Assembly: GCA_016793465.1 (NCBI GenBank)
Contig: JAEUJW010000055.1
Span: 124,001 to 188,000 of the forward strand
DNA from: Myxococcales bacterium
GTDB taxonomy: Bacteria; Myxococcota; Polyangia; Nannocystales; Nannocystaceae
Reading direction: 5' to 3'
DNA length: 64,000 bases
Under the pieces are notes generated by a model. It was given only the letters and a program-made list of their open reading frames with translations, was not told the DNA's origin and ran no database searches. Shown one piece after another: positions 59,938-64,000 of the stretch (within the stretch, counting starts at the first letter, position 1; each line of letters opens with the position of its first letter). The position numbers and the translations under genes were made by a program.

Positions 59938-61143
59938 GTGTCCGATCTGACAGCCCGCAGCGTGCCGTCCATCGCCGACGTGGCGTCATCCGCCTGGGAC
60001 GCCCTCGACCATGGCTCGTCGCCGTTCACTGAGCACGGGTTTTTGCTGGCGCTCGAGCGGTCGGGCTCGGTGGGCGCGGCGGCCGGCTGGGAGCCGCATT
60101 ACGTGCTGGTGGAGCGGGGCGCGGGCGCGCGGGTCGACGCGGCGGAGATCGCGCCCGCGGCGGAGGAGAGGCGGCTGGTCGGGGCGGTGGCGGCGTATGT
60201 CAAGACTCACAGCTACGGCGAGTACATCTTCGACTGGGCGTGGGCGCGGGGGTCCGAGCGGGCGGGGCTGGCGTATTACCCGAAGCTGGTGGTCGCGGTG
60301 CCGATGACCCCGGCGACGGGGCCGCGGCTGTTGGTCGCGCGGGACATGTCCCGGGGGCCAGTCGTGGATCGGTTGGTCGCGGAGGTGCGGGCGCTGGCGG
60401 AGCGGCGGGGCTGTCGGTCGATCCACTGGCTGTTCACCAGCGCGGCCGAGCAGGACGAGCTGCAGGAGCGCGGGTTTTTGGCGCGCGCGAGCTTTCAGTA
60501 CCACTGGCGCCACGCGGGCGAGCGCGACTTCGAGGGGTTCCTGGCGCGCATGACGTCGCGGCGGCGCAAGCAGATCCGCAAGGAGCGGGCGCGCGTGCAC
60601 GCGGTCGCGTCGCCGGTGCGGTGGGTGCCGGGTACGGCGCTCACGGAGGAGGACGTCGCGACGATCGACCGTTATTACCGGCGCACGACCATGAACCACT
60701 ACGGTCAGGACTACCTGCAGCCGGGGTTTTTTAATGAGGTCGTGAAGCTGCAGCCGGAGCGGGTGGTGTGGGCGAAGGTCGAGCGCGAGGGGCGGACGAT
60801 CGCCGGGGCGCTGTACTGGGAGACGGAGAAGGCGCTGTACGGGCGCTACTGGGGCTGCGACGAGGAGGTCGAGTTCCTGCACTTCGAGGCGGCCTACTAC
60901 GCGGGCATCGAGCGGTGTTTGAGCAAGGGCACGCCGCTGTTCGAGGCGGGGGCGCAGGGCGAGCACAAGCTCATCCGCGGGTTCTCGCCGGCGCCGACGT
61001 ACAGCAGCCACTGGTTTCGTCACGGGGGTCTGGCGGCGGCGGTCGAGCAGTTCGTGCGTGAGGAGGCGGCGGCGGTGCGCGGGCACATGGCCGAGCTGGC
61101 GACGCTGCTGCCGTTTCGCGAGGGGGACGGGGGCGCGGGCTGA
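59938..61143 (+). CDS. Peptidogalycan/GNAT-superfamily acyltransferase (DUF482-like)
   Basis: 401 residues. Matches the DUF482/'peptidogalycan biosynthesis' GNAT group: [28 protein letters not shown] at the start, [39 protein letters not shown], then the second GNAT half with [23 protein letters not shown] and [12 protein letters not shown]. Related to FemAB aminoacyltransferases, but the physiological acceptor is unknown. Cytoplasmic, no signal peptide. The gene runs divergently from clpSA. Its stop TGA overlaps the -10 of the next gene. Confidence 0.9.
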   Translation: MSDLTARSVPSIADVASSAWDALDHGSSPFTEHGFLLALERSGSVGAAAGWEPHYVLVERGAGARVDAAEIAPAAEERRLVGAVAAYVKTHSYGEYIFDWAWARGSERAGLAYYPKLVVAVPMTPATGPRLLVARDMSRGPVVDRLVAEVRALAERRGCRSIHWLFTSAAEQDELQERGFLARASFQYHWRHAGERDFEGFLARMTSRRRKQIRKERARVHAVASPVRWVPGTALTEEDVATIDRYYRRTTMNHYGQDYLQPGFFNEVVKLQPERVVWAKVEREGRTIAGALYWETEKALYGRYWGCDEEVEFLHFEAAYYAGIERCLSKGTPLFEAGAQGEHKLIRGFSPAPTYSSHWFRHGGLAAAVEQFVREEAAAVRGHMAELATLLPFREGDGGAG

Positions 61144-61149
61144 TAGGAT
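61144..61149 (+). promoter_or_regulatory. -10 box TAGGAT directly behind a stop codon
   Basis: TAGGAT begins the base after the TGA at 61141-61143 and ends 7 nt before ATG 61157, ruling out the earlier ATG at 61148, which overlaps it. Confidence 0.55.
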
Positions 61150-61156
61150 GCCGGGC

Positions 61157-61537
61157 ATGCATCAGGCCATGCGAATCGCAGCAGTGTTCGGGTTGCTCGT
61201 CGGCTGCAAGACCGACGGCGGTGGCGGCGGCGGGTCGGTCCAGCCCGAGCAGAAGATGTGCACGACGGAGGCGAAGATCTGCCCGGACGGCTCGGGGGTC
61301 GGGCGCACCGGTCCCAACTGCGAGTTCGCCGAGTGCCCTGGCGCCACGGGGCCGGGCTCGGAGACGCCGCCGGGCGAGACGCCGCCGGGCGAGGTCGGCG
61401 ACACGCCCCCGGGCGGCGCGCCGCCGGCCAAGGCCTGCACGCGCGAGGCGAAGATGTGCCCGGATGGCTCGGCGGTCGGGCGCACCGGGCCGAACTGCGA
61501 GTTCGCGCCGTGCCCGGGCGGCGGCGCCGCGAAGTGA
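61157..61537 (+). CDS. Small lipoprotein with duplicated CPDGS-type Cys motif
   Basis: 126 residues. Signal MRIAAVFGLLVGC with lipobox LLVGC, Gly-rich spacer, and two copies of CTxEAKxCPDGSxVGRTGP followed by NCEFAxCP (about residues 35-60 and 93-118), separated by a Thr/Pro/Gly/Glu spacer (SETPPGETPPGE). Such CTxEAKxCPDGS motifs occur singly in many bacterial lipoproteins; the fold is a small disulfide-bonded unit of unknown role. Confidence 0.82.
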   Translation: MHQAMRIAAVFGLLVGCKTDGGGGGGSVQPEQKMCTTEAKICPDGSGVGRTGPNCEFAECPGATGPGSETPPGETPPGEVGDTPPGGAPPAKACTREAKMCPDGSAVGRTGPNCEFAPCPGGGAAK

Positions 61538-61554
61538 GGAGTACGGCGCATCGG

Positions 61555-61572
61555 CCTGTCCTTCGGGACAGG
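61555..61572. terminator. Hairpin CCTGTCCTTCGGGACAGG between convergent genes
   Basis: A 7-bp stem around a short TTC-containing loop, 18 nt after one stop and 18 nt before the other. Can act in both directions; U-run absent. Identical copy inside a coding region at 31406-31423. Confidence 0.5.
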
Positions 61573-61589
61573 TCGACGGGGCGCCGTGA

Positions 61590-62285
61590 TCAGCTCACGG
61601 GGGCGGGCTCGACCAGCTTGCCGGTGCAGATCGGCGTGCCGTTGAGGTCGGTGCCGTCGCGGAACACGGCGTTGATCTGGCTGACGCAGGTGTTCAAGTC
61701 CTGCGCGGTGAGGCTGGTCGCGCAGTCGCCGAGGGCGGCGTTGGCCTCGAAGAACACGTCCTCGACCGACATGCCGACGCAGGGGCTGTCGGGGTCGGCG
61801 ACCAGCAGCTCGCCGAGCGGCGTGCCGGGGTTTTGGTCGAACGCGGGCAGGTCGGCGAACGCGAGGTTCATGCCGAGGGCGGCGACGTGGCCGAAGAACG
61901 CGGTGCCGACGTCGGGGTCGGCGACGCCGTCGTAGCCGACGGACTCGGACAGGTAGAGGTGGCGGACCTTGCCGCTGGTCGGCAGGGCGACGCGGGCGCC
62001 GGGGCTGTTCTCGAGGTTGGCGGTGCGCACGCCGCAGCCGAGCATGAGGCCGTCGTGCAGCACCTGGCCGTAGTGCTTGTCGCGCAGGCAGGCGGTCGGG
62101 TGGGCGGCGTCACAGTCGGCGCCCCAGTCGTACTGGTTCTGGGTGCGGTAGCCGCAGGTCTCGGCCGCGCGCAGGGCCGGCGGGTCGCCGGGGTCGGGCG
62201 CGGGGCCGGGCGGGTCTGGCGGGTCGCAGCCGGCGATCGCAAAGCACGCCACGAGGTACGAGAGCTGGCGATGAAGCTTGGACAT
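61590..62285 (-). CDS. Lipoprotein of unknown function
   Basis: 231 residues. Signal LSYLVACFAIAGC with lipobox AIAGC; Pro/Asp/Gly-rich spacer, then a domain with eight Cys (TCGYRTQ, DCDAAHPTACL, GCGVRTA, PCVGMS, DCATSL, TCVSQ, ICTGK). Probably disulfide-bonded on the outer surface. A clear GGAGGGGGAA Shine-Dalgarno precedes ATG 62285 at 8-nt spacing, one of few in the window. Family unknown. Confidence 0.78.
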   Translation of the reverse strand: MSKLHRQLSYLVACFAIAGCDPPDPPGPAPDPGDPPALRAAETCGYRTQNQYDWGADCDAAHPTACLRDKHYGQVLHDGLMLGCGVRTANLENSPGARVALPTSGKVRHLYLSESVGYDGVADPDVGTAFFGHVAALGMNLAFADLPAFDQNPGTPLGELLVADPDSPCVGMSVEDVFFEANAALGDCATSLTAQDLNTCVSQINAVFRDGTDLNGTPICTGKLVEPAPVS

Positions 62286-62391
62286 GACCCCTGTTCCCCC
62301 TCCCGCCGAGTTCGGCATACATTGAACGGATAGCACCGCGGGGATGGAAGTCCGTCGGGCGATCCCCGCAAGTTCGGCGGGGGGCAGCGGC

Positions 62392-63786
62392 TCATTCGTT
62401 CGGGGTCAGCTCGACCGCGGTGACGTCTCCGAAGCCCTTGGCGGGCACGACGCGGAGGCGGCGCTGGGCGGCGAATTCGCCGTCGCGGATGCACTGCGGG
62501 AGCGTCAGCACCGAGCCGGGCGAGGCCGCGGCCTCGAGGCGGGCGGCGAGGTTCACCGTCTCGCCGATGACGGTGTACTCGAGGCGGGCGCGCGACCCCA
62601 TGTTGCCGAGCACGAGCGGGCCGGCGGCCACACCGACGCGGATCTGCATGGGGCGGCCGCCGACCTCGGCGAGCTGGTCGTTGCAGCGCGGCATGGCGCG
62701 CTGGATCTCGAGGCCGCAGCGCACGGCGGCCTGCGCGAGCGCGGCGAGCGGGCGGCTGGCGTCGGGCGAGCTGAACACGACCATCACGCCGTCGCCGACG
62801 CGCTTGTCGATCACGCCGCCGTGCTCGAGGATGACCTGGTCGATGTGTTCGAAGTAGATGTTGAGCTGGCGGACGGCCTCGCCGGCGCCGACGCTGTTGC
62901 AGCGGCGGGTGAAGTCTTTGATGTCGGCGAACAAGACGGCGCCCTCGGTGGCGCGGCCGCCGAGCACCAGCTCCTCCTCGGGGTTGATGCGGATGGCGTC
63001 GAGCAGGTGCTGCGGCAGGTAGCTGGCGATCTTGCGGCGGTGCAGCTCGGCGTCGCGTTGCTCGGTGTGCACGTCGTCGAGCGAGCGCAGGAGGCCGGGG
63101 ATGGTCGCGCGCACGTACTCGCGGATGCGGGCGAGCTCGGCCAGGGGCTCGGCCACGGTCGGCGACTTGGGATAGAAGATGTCGTAGCGGCAGTGCTGGA
63201 CGTGCGGGCTCTGGTGGATGCAGTGGGTGTGTCTGACGCGGGCGGGCGGGCAGTTCCAGATGGTGGGGATGGCCTCGAAGAACCCGCGGCGGTTCCAGCA
63301 GGCGCCGGGGCGGTCGACGACCTCGCCGGTCATGACGGCGGTGATCGAGGAGAAGCCGGGGCGGTGGTCGACGAGGCGCATGCGGGTGATGCGGTTGCCG
63401 CGGGTGTACATCTTCTCGATGTCGGCGAAGAACCGGTCGGGGCCCTGCATGGCCCACAGCAGCAGCCACAGCGGGCCCATGCCCTGGCGCTTGAACATCG
63501 AGCCGGCGGCGGCGCGCCACAGCTGCCACATGGGGTGGCCGTAGTCGGGCGAGGTCGGCAGGCCGTAGAGGTGGCGGGCGGCGGCGTCGCAGAAGCGGCG
63601 GTCGAACTCGACGGAGATCCAGCGCTCGGAGTCCTGCAGGTACTCGAGGCTGAGGCCGGCGTCCTCGACGATGCGGCGGGCGACGGCCTCGCCGAAGCGC
63701 TCGCCGAAGTAGGTGATCAGGCTGAGGGCGAAGCGGTTGCTGAGGTGCGCCTTGGTCAGGGCGGGGTCGTACGAGCGCACGCGCAT
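62392..63786 (-). CDS. Class III cyclase with Cys/His-rich N-terminal domain
   Basis: 464 residues, soluble. Residues ~1-230 resemble a V4R/haem-NO-binding-like regulatory domain: TYFGERFGEAVARRIVEDAGLSLEYL, and a dense Cys/His cluster with NCPPARVRHTHCIHQSPHVQ then HCRYD at about 180-205 that could bind metal or haem. Coiled linker (IREYVRATIPGLLRSLDDVHTEQRDAELHR), then the cyclase domain (~275-450) with metal Asp in FADIKDFT and DKRVGDGVMVVF. The purine-specifying pair is Lys (DKRVGD) and Glu in IGETVN where ATP-specific enzymes have Asp. It makes cAMP or cGMP, probably gated by the N-terminal domain. ATG 63786. Confidence 0.9.
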   Translation of the reverse strand: MRVRSYDPALTKAHLSNRFALSLITYFGERFGEAVARRIVEDAGLSLEYLQDSERWISVEFDRRFCDAAARHLYGLPTSPDYGHPMWQLWRAAAGSMFKRQGMGPLWLLLWAMQGPDRFFADIEKMYTRGNRITRMRLVDHRPGFSSITAVMTGEVVDRPGACWNRRGFFEAIPTIWNCPPARVRHTHCIHQSPHVQHCRYDIFYPKSPTVAEPLAELARIREYVRATIPGLLRSLDDVHTEQRDAELHRRKIASYLPQHLLDAIRINPEEELVLGGRATEGAVLFADIKDFTRRCNSVGAGEAVRQLNIYFEHIDQVILEHGGVIDKRVGDGVMVVFSSPDASRPLAALAQAAVRCGLEIQRAMPRCNDQLAEVGGRPMQIRVGVAAGPLVLGNMGSRARLEYTVIGETVNLAARLEAAASPGSVLTLPQCIRDGEFAAQRRLRVVPAKGFGDVTAVELTPNE

Positions 63787-63798
63787 CGCGGGGTGTCC

Positions 63799-63804
63799 AG
63801 CTTA
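63799..63804 (-). promoter_or_regulatory. -10 box TAAGCT of the soluble cyclase gene
   Basis: On the minus strand, TGATAAGCT (extended -10 context TG) ends 12 nt before ATG 63786; abuts the first repeat unit. Confidence 0.4.
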
Positions 63805-63881
63805 TCAGGCCCGAAGGGCCGTGAAGACTTGTCAGGCCCGGAGGGCCGTGAAGACGTATCAGGCCCGGAGGGTGGTGAAAC
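63805..63881. repeat. 27-bp tandem repeat (TCAGGCCCGGAGGGCCGTGA)
   Basis: Units at 63805-63828, 63832-63855 and 63859-63881, the last divergent. Core GGCCGTGAAGAC is shared with 31026-31089. Confidence 0.85.
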
Positions 63882-63892
63882 GACCGGGCCCG

Positions 63893-64000
63893 CTACGCCA
63901 TGAGGTAGTGCAGGAGCACCACGCCGGCGATCACCCGCGCCAGCTCGAGCGGCCAGGCCCAGGGGCGGCGCTCGAACAGGCCGGCCCAGGCCACGGTGCC
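63893..64000 (-). CDS. C-terminal end of a probable membrane protein (5' truncated)
   Basis: 35 residues are visible and the rest lies beyond the window: TVAWAGLFERRPWAWPLELA then RVIAGVVLLHYLMA and a TAG stop. The last 20 residues form a transmembrane helix preceded by a W..PLE..R turn, as at the end of several multi-pass membrane proteins (for example sterol-desaturase-like). Too little to name. Confidence 0.5.
   Translation of the reverse strand, partial: GTVAWAGLFERRPWAWPLELARVIAGVVLLHYLMA

Overview
The window is very G+C-rich DNA with strong third-position G/C bias, and it looks like chromosome of a myxobacterium, most likely of the Nannocystis/Plesiocystis side (Nannocystineae). The evidence is lineage-typical: a MYXO-CTERM-like surface anchor (52384-54855), a lipoprotein with 17 myxobacterial disulfide (DUF4215-type) repeats (45633-48407), a Ser/Thr kinase next to an FHA enhancer-binding protein, many Thr-rich 'TTGD/TSG' lipoproteins, and heavy use of leaderless-type starts in which a TAnnnT -10 box lies 5-12 nt upstream of the start codon. 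The genus is an inference; no rRNA or taxonomic marker is present.

Layout. 1-18.8 kb, all plus strand: the end of a CHAT-protease/beta-propeller protein, two small lipoproteins, a block of short repeats, a zinc metallopeptidase resembling the anthrax lethal factor catalytic domain, a 3115-residue protein packed with lectin-like modules, then a Ser/Thr kinase with a TPR-like tail and an FHA sigma-54-type activator. Together these look like an effector/adhesion locus with its own signalling genes. 18.9-24.1 kb, minus strand: a flavin disulfide oxidoreductase, two envelope proteins, a second FHA enhancer-binding protein and a rhomboid-like membrane protein. 24.1-32.6 kb: a small conserved protein, a histone-H1-like Lys/Ala-repeat protein, a Cys-rich lipoprotein, tatB/tatC, a chemoreceptor-like protein, an unknown protein and tadA. 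32.7-38.6 kb: an OB-like lipoprotein, tRNA-Arg(ACG), a CPBP intramembrane protease, tRNA-Ser(GCT), a surface lipoprotein and a PAS-PAS-STAS (RsbR-like) protein.

38.6-45.5 kb: two tandem paralogous peptidoglycan hydrolases, one with an added GH75 chitosanase domain, then a short-chain dehydrogenase, a small membrane protein, a Uma2-type nuclease and a lipoprotein. 45.6-57 kb: the 17-repeat fibrinogen-like lipoprotein, a membrane adenylate cyclase, a two-gene nucleotidyltransferase module, and three secreted proteins including the MYXO-CTERM one and an amidohydrolase lipoprotein. 57-64 kb: clpA and clpS (overlapping), an acyltransferase-like protein, two Cys-containing lipoproteins, a second cyclase and the tail of a membrane protein.

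Two themes cut across the genes. Small hairpin and tandem repeats are scattered between genes and in places are translated into low-complexity tails. Short AT-only islands (8-13 nt, always containing TTAA) sit inside otherwise G+C-saturated genes at synonymous positions; one pair of paralogs shows the same peptide with and without such an island.
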